NCBI GenBank assembly: GCA_946481275.1
Contig: CAMLMV010000032.1
Location: 1-64,000, forward strand
Direction of reading: 5' to 3'
Origin: an uncultured Massilia sp.
Lineage (GTDB): Bacteria; Pseudomonadota; Gammaproteobacteria; Burkholderiales; Burkholderiaceae
Length of the DNA stretch: 64,000 nucleotides
In this document: one piece after another, positions 15,577-24,691 of the stretch
Numbering within the stretch: position 1 is the stretch's first letter
Layout of the letters: each line of letters begins with the position of its first letter
The notes under the pieces: generated by a model
What the model was told of the DNA's origin: nothing
What the model saw: only the letters and a program-made list of their open reading frames with translations
Database searches by the model: none
Made by a program: the position numbers and the translations under genes

Positions 15577-17382
15577 ATGCCGACTCGCCGCTCCTTCCTC
15601 GCTTCCCTGCTGTTCACCGCTCTCGCTCCATTGGCCGCCGCGCAAGGCACGGAACCGAAAGTCCTGCACATGTTCCTGTCGACGAGCGAGACGGGCATGG
15701 ACCCGGCCGTCGCGTCCGACATCGCCACGTTGTCCCTGCTGGAAAACCTGTTCGATCCGCTGCTGCGCTACGACTACCTCGCGCGCCCGGTCAAACTGCA
15801 GGGCAATGGCGCCAAGGACCTGCCTGAGATCTCGGCCGACGGCCTCACGTACACGTTCCACATCCGCCCCGGCATGCGTTTCACGCCGGACCCGGCCTTC
15901 AAAGGGCCGCCGCGCGAGGTGACCGCGGCCGACTACGTCTACAGCATCCAGCGCCTGTACGACCCGACCCTGAAATCGCCGTGGTCGTTCATGTTCGAGG
16001 GAAAACTGCTGGGCGACACGGCGTGGAAGGATCATTTCAGCTACGCGACGAGCATCCCCGGCCTGCAGGCCGTCGACCGGTACACGCTGCGCATCCGCCT
16101 TTCCGAGCCGGACAATAACTTCCTGTTTTACCTGGCCACGCCGGCGACGGGCGTCGTCGCGCGCGAAGTGATCGAGGCGTATCCGGGCCAGGCCGGCAAC
16201 CATCCCGTCGGGACCGGGCCGTTCATGCTGGGGGACTGGAAGCGCAGCGACCGCATCGTCCTCGTCGCGAATCCCACGTCGACGTCCGTGTTTCACTCCA
16301 GCGTGGCGACGGACCCGGCGGCCGATCCCACCGACCGTGCCATCGCGCGCGCCCTCGAAGGGCAGAAGCTGCCGCGCGTGGACAAGGTCGACATCAAGAT
16401 CGCGGAAGAATTCCAGGGCCGCATGCTGGGCTTCCTGAACGGCGAATACGACTACCTGGAGCAGGTGCCGGAATCGATGACGGACATGGTCATCAAGAAC
16501 GGCAAGCTGAAGCCCGAGCTGGCCGCGCGCGGCATGCAGCTGTACCGCTTTCCGGTGCTGCAGACCTATTACATGTGGATGAACATGGAGGATCCGGTGC
16601 TCGGCGGCTATTCGAAGGAGAGGGTGGCGCTGCGCCGCGCGATCTCGCTCAGCTACAACAGCGCCGAAGACATCGCTCTGCTGAAACAGGGATTCGCGAT
16701 CAAGGCCGAGTCGCCGCTGCCGCCGGGCGTGCTGGGCTACGACCCGAATTACCGCAGCCCTGTCCCATACGATCCCGCGATGGCGAACGCCTTGCTGGAC
16801 AAGTTCGGCTACGACAAACGCGATCCCGACGGATTTCGGCGCCAGCCGAAGCCGAAAGGCGGCGGCACCGAGCCGCTGACCCTGCAGATGAGCAGCGAAG
16901 CGACGGTCGGCGGCCGCCTGCGCGACGAACTGTGGCGCAAATGCCTGAACGCGGTCGGCCTGCGTGTCGTGTTCAAGTCGGACAAGAAGACGGAAATCAT
17001 CAAGGCGTCGCGCCTCGGCAAGGTGCAGATGTTCGAGAGTAACTGGATCGCCGACTTCCCCGACGGCGACAATTTTTATCAGCTGCTGTACGGCCCGAAC
17101 GCGGGCCGCGCCAATTACGCCCGCTTCAACCTGCCGGCCTACAACGAACGCTACGAGCAGGCGCACGCGCTCAAGGACGGCCCCGAGCGCCAGAAGCTGT
17201 ACTTCGAGATGAACCAGCTGATCCACGCCTACAACCCGTGGGTGCCCCTGACGCACGTGCTCTCGGCGGATATCCGGCAACCGTGGCTGAAAAACTACAA
17301 ACGCCACCCCGTCGAATTCACGCAATGGCGTTATCTGGATGTCGATGTTGCCGAAAGGACACGCGCTGCAAGAGGGAAGTGA
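15577..17382 (+). CDS. ABC transporter solute-binding protein, family 5 (peptide type)
   Basis: A 601-residue periplasmic binding protein of the SBP_bac_5 family (oligopeptide/murein-peptide binding). The signal peptide is residues 1-22 (RRSFLASLLFTALAPLAAA, with an RR pair that might allow Tat export). The family signature lies near residues 80-160 (LPEISADGLTYTFHIRPGMRF, AADYVYSIQRL), and NHPVGTGPFML is at about 206. No permease or ATPase gene is adjacent, so it must share components encoded elsewhere. It diverges from the SpmAB/dacB operon and precedes the TonB-dependent receptor. In this setting a murein-peptide ligand, as for MppA or YejA, is attractive but not shown by any residue I can point to. 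Confidence 0.82.
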   Translation: MPTRRSFLASLLFTALAPLAAAQGTEPKVLHMFLSTSETGMDPAVASDIATLSLLENLFDPLLRYDYLARPVKLQGNGAKDLPEISADGLTYTFHIRPGMRFTPDPAFKGPPREVTAADYVYSIQRLYDPTLKSPWSFMFEGKLLGDTAWKDHFSYATSIPGLQAVDRYTLRIRLSEPDNNFLFYLATPATGVVAREVIEAYPGQAGNHPVGTGPFMLGDWKRSDRIVLVANPTSTSVFHSSVATDPAADPTDRAIARALEGQKLPRVDKVDIKIAEEFQGRMLGFLNGEYDYLEQVPESMTDMVIKNGKLKPELAARGMQLYRFPVLQTYYMWMNMEDPVLGGYSKERVALRRAISLSYNSAEDIALLKQGFAIKAESPLPPGVLGYDPNYRSPVPYDPAMANALLDKFGYDKRDPDGFRRQPKPKGGGTEPLTLQMSSEATVGGRLRDELWRKCLNAVGLRVVFKSDKKTEIIKASRLGKVQMFESNWIADFPDGDNFYQLLYGPNAGRANYARFNLPAYNERYEQAHALKDGPERQKLYFEMNQLIHAYNPWVPLTHVLSADIRQPWLKNYKRHPVEFTQWRYLDVDVAERTRAARGK

Positions 17383-17518
17383 TAGTTTTTGCTAGATTGA
17401 CTATGTGAAATATTCCCTGCAGTTATAGTCAGCGCCGGAATTTTCATTGGATGGGCGCGCGCCAGTGCGCTTACCTTTGATCATTATGCCAACGTCATCG
17501 TGCACCAAGGAGAGCCAC

Positions 17519-20281
17519 GTGAAGTTAAAGAAGCTAGCGGCCATGATCGCCGTGATCGGTACCGCCGTCCCGGCGGTCGCACAGCAAGCGCAAACGGACA
17601 AGCCGATCGCACGCGTCGAGATCACGGGTTCCAGCATCAAGCGCATCGCCACCGAAGGCGCGCTGCCGGTGCAGACGATCACGATGGACCAGTTGGACAA
17701 GCAGGGCGTCACGAACGCGGAACAGCTGATGCGCCTGATTTCGGCCAATGGCACGGGCGCGGACAATATGACTTCAGGTAATAACGTGTTCGGCGCGGAT
17801 GCCGACCGCGTCAGCGGCGGCGGCTCGTTCGCGTCGCTGCGCGGCCTGGGCCCGACCGGCACCCTCGTGCTGATCAACGGCCGCCGCATCTCCGGCTACG
17901 GCCTGTCCGGCAAGGCGGTCGACCTGAACACGATCCCGCTGGCAGCCGTCGCGCGCATCGAAGTGCTGAAGGATGGCGCGTCCGCGATCTACGGCACGGA
18001 TGCCGTGGGCGGCGTCATCAACTTCATCCTCAAGACGAATTTCGAAGGCGTGCAGGCGAATGCCACCGGCAACTGGACGGAACACGGCGGCGGCGCCACC
18101 CGCCGGCTGCAGGTCGTGGCCGGCCACGGCAACCTGGACACCGACCGCTTCAACATCATGGCGGCGATCGGCTACGACAGGAACAACGAACTCGATTCGC
18201 ACCAGCGTTCGTTCGCCAACGGCTACCAGCCGGCGCGCGGCCTGTCGCCGGACACCACCGGCACCCCGGTCGCCAACCAGCTGACGGGCGCCGGCACCGC
18301 GCTGGGCTCGAACTTCCAGATGCCGGGCGATCCGAACAAATACCTGCAGGCGGGTCTGCTATCCCTGCAGGGCAAGTGCGACAGCGTGCCGGGCATGAAC
18401 CAGTATGCGACGGCGCTGTGGAAGGACGTGACGTCGCCGCTGCGCTCGACCTATTCCTGCGCTTACGACTACGGCGGCGACTACGTGATGCAGCTGCCGA
18501 CGGAGCGCACGAACGGCGTCGCCCGCGCCACGTTCCAGATCACGCCGGACCACCGCGTGTTCGCCGAAGCCGTGGGCGCGCACACGAATTCGCTGGCGAT
18601 CCTGACGCCGGCGCAGATCTCCACGTCGCTCGCGAACGGCAATGCGTATCCGGTGGGCGGCCCGTACTACCAGGACCTGTCGCCGTACATCGCTTCTTTC
18701 GACAAGACCAAGCCGATTATCTACAAATGGCGCGCGTGGCCGCTGGGTAACCGCACGCAGAACTACACGACCGACACCGTGCGCCTGATGACGGGCGCCG
18801 AAGGCCTCCTCGCCGGCAAGTGGGACTACAAGATCGACCTGTCGCACAGCGAGAGCCACACCAAGACGGACCTCGTCGACGGCTATGCGTACACCAGCGC
18901 GCTGTACCAGGTGCTGGGCAGCGGCGTCGTGAACCCGTTCGCCGCGCCGTCGCAGGGCCAGAGTGCGGCCGCGATGCAGGCGCTGGAAGGGACCAAGTTC
19001 TATGGCCGCCTCCAGCACGGCAAGACGACGCTCACGCAGTTCAATGCCTCGATCTCGGGCGAGATCTGGCAACTGCCGGCCGGCCCGCTGCAGGGCGCGA
19101 TCGGCACCGACCTGCGCCGCGAAGGCTACGGCTTCGCGCAGGACGTCGACGCGACGAAGATCCTGCTGGCGCCGGGTAACGCGAACCAGGACACGGTCAA
19201 CCGCAACGTCAAGGCGATCTACACCGAGCTCGTGGTCCCGGTCATGAAGAACCTGGAACTGCAGCTGGCGTTGCGCCGCGACGACTACAGCCTGATCGGC
19301 GCGACGACGAATCCGAAGATCGCATTCAGCTACCGTCCCACGAGCTGGCTGATGCTGCGCGGCTCGGCGAACAAGGGCTTCCTGGCGCCGAGCTTCGCCC
19401 AGCTGTATTCGGGCCGGCTGGACCAGGAACTGCCGAATGGCGTGTCCGACCCGGTCGGCTGCGCGTCCCACCCGGGCGACCCGCGTTTCTGTGCGATCGA
19501 GCGCCTGAACTACTTCAGCGGCGGCAATCCGAGCCTCCGTCCGGAGACGTCGAAGCAGGGCACGCTGGGCTTCATCGTCGAGCCGAACGCGAACTTCTCG
19601 ATGTCGGTCGACTACTGGGCGATCAACGTCAAGGACCGTATCCTGAACCGCACCCCGCAGGTCGTGCTGGCCAACGCGGCGTCGCTGGGCGAGTACATCC
19701 ACCGCAATGCGGACGGCACCATCGACTACGTCGACGCGGGCTGGATCAATGCGGCGGGCCTCAAGACGCGCGGCGCCGACGTGGGCCTGCGCGGCCGCGG
19801 CAACCTGCCGGACGGCTGGCGCTGGAACGCGACCCTCGACGGCACCTGGACGCAGAGCTACCAGTTCGCCGAGTTCGAAGGCCAGCCGTACGTCGAATAC
19901 GTCGGCAACTTCTACACGCGCGACATCTACCTGCGCTGGAAGCACAACGCCACGTTCAGCGTGGCCAAGGGCCCGTGGAGCGTCCTGCTCAGTAACCTGT
20001 ACCGCGACGGCTACAAGGACCAGCTGCCGAACGGCGGCAAGGGCACGCCGCCGGCCGGCTTCAATCCGCGCGTGGCCAGCTACACGACGTGGGGCCTGTC
20101 GACGACGTACACGGGCCTGAAAAACACGACGATCACCGTCGGCATCCAGAACCTGTTCGACCGCGACCCGCCGTTCACGGCGCACAACGTCGACGAAGTC
20201 GTGGGCGCCGGCTGGGATCCGCGCGTGGCCGACCCGCGCGGCCGCTCGCTGAGCTTCGACGTCAAGTACCGCTTCTTCTAA
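17519..20281 (+). CDS. TonB-dependent outer-membrane receptor
   Basis: A 920-residue outer-membrane receptor. A signal peptide (residues 1-20, ending PAVAQ), a plug domain at about 35-160 with RGLGPTGTLVLINGRRISGYG and AVARIEVLKDGASAIYGTDAVGGVINFI, and a barrel ending in the terminal aromatic residue (FDVKYRFF) are all visible. The GTG at 17519 is chosen because AAGGAG lies six bases upstream and the signal peptide follows; the open frame extends further upstream without a leader. Such receptors import large substrates using TonB energy. Its place between a peptide-binding protein and an LD-carboxypeptidase suggests a muropeptide or peptide ligand, though oligosaccharide receptors look alike. 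A hairpin follows the stop. Confidence 0.9.
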   Translation: MKLKKLAAMIAVIGTAVPAVAQQAQTDKPIARVEITGSSIKRIATEGALPVQTITMDQLDKQGVTNAEQLMRLISANGTGADNMTSGNNVFGADADRVSGGGSFASLRGLGPTGTLVLINGRRISGYGLSGKAVDLNTIPLAAVARIEVLKDGASAIYGTDAVGGVINFILKTNFEGVQANATGNWTEHGGGATRRLQVVAGHGNLDTDRFNIMAAIGYDRNNELDSHQRSFANGYQPARGLSPDTTGTPVANQLTGAGTALGSNFQMPGDPNKYLQAGLLSLQGKCDSVPGMNQYATALWKDVTSPLRSTYSCAYDYGGDYVMQLPTERTNGVARATFQITPDHRVFAEAVGAHTNSLAILTPAQISTSLANGNAYPVGGPYYQDLSPYIASFDKTKPIIYKWRAWPLGNRTQNYTTDTVRLMTGAEGLLAGKWDYKIDLSHSESHTKTDLVDGYAYTSALYQVLGSGVVNPFAAPSQGQSAAAMQALEGTKFYGRLQHGKTTLTQFNASISGEIWQLPAGPLQGAIGTDLRREGYGFAQDVDATKILLAPGNANQDTVNRNVKAIYTELVVPVMKNLELQLALRRDDYSLIGATTNPKIAFSYRPTSWLMLRGSANKGFLAPSFAQLYSGRLDQELPNGVSDPVGCASHPGDPRFCAIERLNYFSGGNPSLRPETSKQGTLGFIVEPNANFSMSVDYWAINVKDRILNRTPQVVLANAASLGEYIHRNADGTIDYVDAGWINAAGLKTRGADVGLRGRGNLPDGWRWNATLDGTWTQSYQFAEFEGQPYVEYVGNFYTRDIYLRWKHNATFSVAKGPWSVLLSNLYRDGYKDQLPNGGKGTPPAGFNPRVASYTTWGLSTTYTGLKNTTITVGIQNLFDRDPPFTAHNVDEVVGAGWDPRVADPRGRSLSFDVKYRFF

Positions 20282-20311
20282 CCGGTATTGCCTGTATCCT
20301 TGGCATACCTG

Positions 20312-20355
20312 CGGCCCGCGTCCATGGAAGCCACAAGCTTCCGCGGCGCGGGCCG
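20312..20355 (+). terminator. hairpin after the TonB receptor gene
   Basis: Arms CGGCCCGCG and CGCGGGCCG (9 bp) enclose an inner 5-bp stem (GGAAG/CTTCC). It is followed by TTCTACTT rather than a clean T run, so it is a possible but weak intrinsic terminator or mRNA-stabilising hairpin between the receptor and the LD-carboxypeptidase gene. Confidence 0.4.
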
Positions 20356-20375
20356 TTCTACTTGAACCGCATCCC

Positions 20376-21416
20376 ATGAACGGCAGGCGCAGATTCAACG
20401 CGATGATGGCGGCGGCGCTGCTGCTTCCGTTCGCGCCTGTGCGGTCCGCATCGAGAAAAATGACTCCACTGATCAAACCACCGCGCCTGCGCCGCGGCGA
20501 CGTCGTCGGCCTCGTCGCACCGGGCGGCTACACGAGCGATCCTTCCATCGAGAAGGCCGTGCAGCACATCGAAGCGCTGGGCTTCCGCGTCAAGCTGGGC
20601 ACGTACCTGCGCGACGTGTGGGGCAATTACGGCGGCACCGTCGCGGCGCGCATCGCCGACCTGCACGCGATGTTCCGCGATCCCGACGTCAAGGCCATCT
20701 GGGCGATCCGCGGCGGCTCCGGCTGCATCTCGCTGCTGCGGCACCTGGACTACCGCCTGATCCGCACGCATCCGAAGGTCCTGCTGGGCTATTCCGACAT
20801 CACGGCGCTGCACCTGGCCATCCACCGCCACGCGGGCCTCGTGACCTTCCACGGCCCGGTCGCATCGAGCACGCCGTCGGAGTATTCGACGGAGCACCTG
20901 CTGGCCGTGCTGATGGACCCGCGGGCGTCGTACACGATTCCGATGTCGGCGGAGAACGACCGTCGCGCGCTCGACGAACCGTGGTACGCGACGCGGACGG
21001 TGCATGAAGGCGTCGCCGAGGGCCCGCTCATCGGCGGCAACCTGTCGCTGGTGAGCGCGCTGGCCGGCACGCCGTACGCGGCGGATTTCACGGGCGGCCT
21101 GCTGTTCCTCGAAGAGGTGAACGAGGAACCGTACCGCATCGACCGCTGGATGACGCAGCTCGATCTCGCCGTCGGTTTTGATAAAGCGGCCGGCGTCATG
21201 ATCGGCATCTGCGAGAACTGCGGACCGCAGGGCGACGGACCGTCGCTCACGCTGGACGAGACGTTCGACGTGCACCTGCAGCCGCTGCGCATGCCGGCGG
21301 TGACGGGGTATTCGTTCGGGCATATCCGCAACCAGTTCACGATGCCGGTCGGGATCCGGGGCAGGCTGGATACGGAGGCGCGGACGGTGACGTTGCTGGA
21401 GGCCGGGGTCAGCTGA
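20376..21416 (+). CDS. ldcA: LD-carboxypeptidase (LdcA/MccF family, S66)
   Basis: A 346-residue serine peptidase of family S66, which removes the terminal D-Ala from L,D-linked murein tetrapeptides. The nucleophile is Ser140 in LLGYSDITA (E. coli LdcA Ser106 lies in GHSD); the catalytic acid lies in FLEEVNEEPYRIDR (Glu246/247), and the His is His316 in FGHIRNQ. The N terminus MNGRRRFNAMMAAALLLPFAPV looks like a signal peptide with twin basic residues, so this copy may be periplasmic, unlike cytosolic E. coli LdcA; an internal ATG before TPLIKP would give a cytosolic form. It follows the receptor gene by 94 bases and converges on the phosphatase gene. Confidence 0.9.
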   Translation: MNGRRRFNAMMAAALLLPFAPVRSASRKMTPLIKPPRLRRGDVVGLVAPGGYTSDPSIEKAVQHIEALGFRVKLGTYLRDVWGNYGGTVAARIADLHAMFRDPDVKAIWAIRGGSGCISLLRHLDYRLIRTHPKVLLGYSDITALHLAIHRHAGLVTFHGPVASSTPSEYSTEHLLAVLMDPRASYTIPMSAENDRRALDEPWYATRTVHEGVAEGPLIGGNLSLVSALAGTPYAADFTGGLLFLEEVNEEPYRIDRWMTQLDLAVGFDKAAGVMIGICENCGPQGDGPSLTLDETFDVHLQPLRMPAVTGYSFGHIRNQFTMPVGIRGRLDTEARTVTLLEAGVS

Positions 21417-21454
21417 CCAGGCGCAGCATCCGGCGCGTGACGGCCTTGTCATCG

Positions 21455-22237
21455 TCATCCTGCGCCGTTCAGCAGACGCAACGCCTCTTCGTGCAGTCGG
21501 GGCGTGGCCGACATCAGGACCGCACCGCCTTGTTCGGCGCGAGAACCGTCCAGCCGTGTCACCACGCCGCCGGCCTGTTCGATGATCGGGATGAGCGCGA
21601 CGATATCGTACGGCTGCAGCGCGGGCTCGAAACACAGGTCGATATGGCCCGCCGCCAGCATGGCGACGGCATACGATTCCCCGCCGTAGCGTGTCATTCG
21701 CACGGCCTGTGCCAGCCGGTCGAAGCCTGTCGCGTGGTCCCGGCCATGCTGGGGGGACGTCGTGTGCAGGATCGCCTGGGACAGGCTGCCGACGTCGCGT
21801 GTGGCAAGCCGGCGCCGCCGGCCTGCGCGCTCCTCCCAGGCGCCGTCGCCGGCGGCCCAGAAGCGTTCGCCCGTAAACGCCTGGCTCATCAGTCCCGCCT
21901 CGGCCCGTCCGTGGACAGTCAGGCCAATCAAGGTTGCCCATACCGGCAAGCCGCAGATGAACGGCCGGGTTCCGTCGACGGGATCGAGTACCCATCGGTA
22001 TGGCCCCGTGCCGCTGACACCGAATTCCTCGCCCAGGATCGCATGGTCGGGATAGCGGGCCTGGATCGCGTTGCGCATCGCTATCTCGGCCTGGCGGTCG
22101 GCCACGGTCACCGGATCGAAGGTCCAGCCTTCTTTCGGCTTGTTCTCGATGACCAGTGCGCTGCGATAGCGGGGCAGTGTCTCGGCATCGGCAATGTCGG
22201 CAAGGCTGTGAAGAAAACCCACGTCCGGTAGCTGCAT
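21455..22237 (-). CDS. hisN: histidinol-phosphatase-like enzyme (HisN, inositol monophosphatase fold)
   Basis: A 260-residue metal-dependent phosphatase of the inositol monophosphatase superfamily. The metal-binding motifs are VTVADRQAE (about 44-52), GEEFG (about 69) and WVLDPVDGTRPFICGLPVW (about 82-100), and AALQPYDIVALIPIIEQAGG closes the site. The FICGLPVW extension after DPVDGT is typical of the HisN branch, which dephosphorylates L-histidinol phosphate in histidine synthesis, but family members also act on other sugar or polyol phosphates. No histidine genes are nearby. It converges on ldcA and is transcribed away from a gap with AT-rich bases (22238-22381) in which I see no gene. Confidence 0.8.
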   Translation of the reverse strand: MQLPDVGFLHSLADIADAETLPRYRSALVIENKPKEGWTFDPVTVADRQAEIAMRNAIQARYPDHAILGEEFGVSGTGPYRWVLDPVDGTRPFICGLPVWATLIGLTVHGRAEAGLMSQAFTGERFWAAGDGAWEERAGRRRRLATRDVGSLSQAILHTTSPQHGRDHATGFDRLAQAVRMTRYGGESYAVAMLAAGHIDLCFEPALQPYDIVALIPIIEQAGGVVTRLDGSRAEQGGAVLMSATPRLHEEALRLLNGAG

Positions 22238-22381
22238 GTCACCCTCCTTATTTATGCATCTATTTGCACGTTTACGATATCACGCCCATCAAGATGCGCG
22301 CAATAATACGTATAAATAAGATTAAACATGCAAAGATAGGCATGATTGGATGCACCGGCAGCATGCCGGCGTCGCACCGCT

Positions 22382-23284
22382 TCACCACCGCCACGCCGCC
22401 TGCAACCTCTCCTTCAAATAGCCCACGAACAGCCGCACCCGCGGCGCCAGGTTCCTCTGGTGCGGGTATACCGCATGCAGCGGCGCCGCCGCCATCGCGT
22501 GATTCGGCAGCACGCGCCGCAGCCGCCCCGCCTCGAGGTCGTCGCCCACGTCCCAGATCGATTTCAGCGCGATGCCGCTGCCGGCCAGCGCCAGCTGCTG
22601 CGCGGCACCGCCATCGTTCGTGAGGAAGGCGGCGTCCACGCGCACGGGCGCCGTCTCGTCGCCGTCGAATTTCCAGTCCGTGCGGCGTTGATCTCCGATC
22701 ACGATGCAGCGGTGGCCCGCCAGTTCGGCGGGCGTGCGCGGTTCGCCGTGGCGCTGAAGGTAGGCCGGCGACGCGCACAGCACGCGGTAGTTCGGCGCCA
22801 GTGCGCGCGCGACGAGCGAAGAATCGGCCAGCGCGCCGTAGCGGATGCCGAGGTCGATGCCACTGTCCAGCAGGTCGACGACGGCATCCAGGAGCTCCAG
22901 CTGGATCGTCACCTGCGGATGCAGCTCCTGGAACGCGGCCGCGATGGGCGCCAGCCAGCGCCGCCCGAATTCGCCCGGCGCCGTGATGCGCAACAGCCCG
23001 TGCACGCCGTCGCGGCGCTGCGCGAGCAGGGCTTCGGCCTGCTCCACTTCGTCCAGGATGCGCAGCACGCGCGCGTGGAACAGCCGGCCTTCGTCCGTCA
23101 GCGTCTGGCGCCGCGTCGTGCGCTGCAGCAGGCGCGTGCCCAGGCTCGCTTCCAGCAGGGACAAGCGCTTGCTGACGACGGACACGGGCACGTCCAGCTC
23201 GCGCGCGGCGGCCGACAGGCTGCCGGCCGAGACGATCCGGGCAAACGCGACGAGGGCAGGGAAGTTGTTGACGAGCGTGTCCAT
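22382..23284 (-). CDS. LysR-family regulator
   Basis: A 300-residue LysR-type regulator: winged helix-turn-helix at residues 1-62 (FPALVAFARIVSAGSLSAAARELDVPVSVVSKRLSLLEA) and an effector-binding domain from about residue 90 to 295 with HPQVTIQLELLD and GIDLGIRYGAL. It belongs to the CrgA/DhcR-like branch that usually controls a divergent oxidoreductase gene. It is divergent from the SnoaL-like gene, with a 95-base gap that carries a short GAAA-N6-TTTC dyad, and is therefore the likely regulator of the SnoaL-SDR pair. Confidence 0.88.
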   Translation of the reverse strand: MDTLVNNFPALVAFARIVSAGSLSAAARELDVPVSVVSKRLSLLEASLGTRLLQRTTRRQTLTDEGRLFHARVLRILDEVEQAEALLAQRRDGVHGLLRITAPGEFGRRWLAPIAAAFQELHPQVTIQLELLDAVVDLLDSGIDLGIRYGALADSSLVARALAPNYRVLCASPAYLQRHGEPRTPAELAGHRCIVIGDQRRTDWKFDGDETAPVRVDAAFLTNDGGAAQQLALAGSGIALKSIWDVGDDLEAGRLRRVLPNHAMAAAPLHAVYPHQRNLAPRVRLFVGYLKERLQAAWRW

Positions 23285-23379
23285 CTTGCGCTTTTTGGAA
23301 ACAATGATTTCGTATTCTGCCGCTATTTTTCGTTCAGCGTGAAATCTATGATGGGCTCATCGACACAAGGAGCATCACC

Positions 23380-23883
23380 ATGAAAGCCTTCCCCATCCTC
23401 GCCGCCATGCTGGTGACGCTGCCGGCCTGCGCGGACGAACAGCTCGTCAGCGCCCAGCAAGTCATCGTGGACCCGTCGCTGCCGCCGGCGCAGCGCGACG
23501 CGGAAATACAGGCGGCGCGCCGCTACGCCACGTTCTGGCACACTGGCGACGCGCGCCATGCCCGCGCCGCGCTCGCAGCCGATTTCACGGGCCGCGCGCA
23601 AGGCGTGCCGGGGCCGCTGGCGGCATCCAGATTCGTGCGCACGGCGATTCCCGATCTGCAGGCGGACCTGCTACAACTGATCGTTGCGGGTGACCGCGTC
23701 ACCGTGCACTACCGCTTCCACGGCCATTTCACGGGCCGGTGGGCGGACAAGCCGGGACAAGGGCAGGACATCGACTTCATCGCCACCGACATCTATCGCA
23801 TCGCGGACGGGAAGATCGCCGACAACTGGCACATCGAAGACAACCTCACGCTGATGCAGCAACTGGGCCTCGCCGCCCGCTGA
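23380..23883 (+). CDS. SnoaL/NTF2-like protein, exported
   Basis: A 167-residue protein with a signal peptide (MKAFPILAAMLVTLPACADE) and a SnoaL-like ester cyclase fold: RRYATFWHTGDARHARAALAADFTGRA, then DRVTVHYRFHGHFTG and ATDIYRIADGKIADNWHIEDN, the characteristic end of this family. The fold binds small hydrophobic molecules and sometimes catalyses cyclisation or hydrolysis; the substrate cannot be predicted. The signal may be cleaved by signal peptidase I after CADE or be a weak lipobox at Cys17. AAGGAG precedes the ATG, and the SDR gene starts 12 bases after its stop, so the two form an operon. Confidence 0.78.
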   Translation: MKAFPILAAMLVTLPACADEQLVSAQQVIVDPSLPPAQRDAEIQAARRYATFWHTGDARHARAALAADFTGRAQGVPGPLAASRFVRTAIPDLQADLLQLIVAGDRVTVHYRFHGHFTGRWADKPGQGQDIDFIATDIYRIADGKIADNWHIEDNLTLMQQLGLAAR

Positions 23884-23894
23884 AAGGGACCACC

Positions 23895-24689
23895 ATGCAC
23901 ATCGATCTGACCGGCAGGACCGCACTCGTCTCCGCCTCCACCGCGGGCATCGGCCTGGCGACCGCGATCGGGCTCGCCGATGCCGGCGCCACCGTCATCC
24001 TCAACGGGCGCTCCAACGACGCCATCGAACGGGCCCGCGCGGCCGTGCTGGCGCGCGTGCCGGGCGCGCAACTGCGCGGCGTCGCGGCCGACCTCGCGAC
24101 GGCGGAAGGCGCTGCCGCGCTGCTGAAAGCCGAGCCGCACGTGGACATCCTCGTCAACAACGCAGGCACATACGGGCCGCAGGATTTCTTCGAGATCGAC
24201 GACGCCACATGGGAGCATTTTTTCCAGCTGAACGTGATGTCGGGCGTGCGCCTCGCGCGGCACTACCTGAAAGGGATGCTGGAACGGGACTGGGGCCGCG
24301 TCGTGTTCATCTCGTCGGAATCGGGGCTGAACATCCCGGCCGACATGATCCACTACGGGATGACGAAGACGGCGCAGCTGGCCATCTCGCGCGGGCTGGC
24401 GAAGCTGGCGGCCGGCAGCGGGGTCACCGTCAACGCGGTGCTGCCGGGGCCGACCCTGTCGGAAGGCGTGCGCGCCATGCTGGAAGGCGCGGCACGGGAG
24501 GCGCACGTGTCGGTGGAACAGGCCGCGACGGACTTCGTGCGCACGCACCGTCCCAGCTCCATCCTGCGCCGCACGGCGAGCGTGGACGAGGTGGCGAACA
24601 TGATCGTCTACGTCTGCTCGCCGCAGGCGTCCGCCACGACGGGCGCGGCGCTGCGGGTGGATGGCGGTGTCGTGGACACCATCGCCTAG
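23895..24689 (+). CDS. short-chain dehydrogenase/reductase
   Basis: A 264-residue classical SDR. The cofactor motif is SASTAGIGLA at residues 12-21, NNAG near 87, the catalytic Ser in FISSESG near 141, and YGMTK (Tyr and Lys) near 155-159; the C terminus ends RVDGGVVDTIA, typical of the family. It reduces or oxidises a small carbonyl or alcohol with NAD(P)H; the substrate is unknown. The ATG at 23895, with AAGGGA eight bases upstream, lies just after the SnoaL stop. The gene converges on the azoreductase gene with two bases between the stops. Confidence 0.87.
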   Translation: MHIDLTGRTALVSASTAGIGLATAIGLADAGATVILNGRSNDAIERARAAVLARVPGAQLRGVAADLATAEGAAALLKAEPHVDILVNNAGTYGPQDFFEIDDATWEHFFQLNVMSGVRLARHYLKGMLERDWGRVVFISSESGLNIPADMIHYGMTKTAQLAISRGLAKLAAGSGVTVNAVLPGPTLSEGVRAMLEGAAREAHVSVEQAATDFVRTHRPSSILRRTASVDEVANMIVYVCSPQASATTGAALRVDGGVVDTIA

Positions 24690-24691
24690 CC

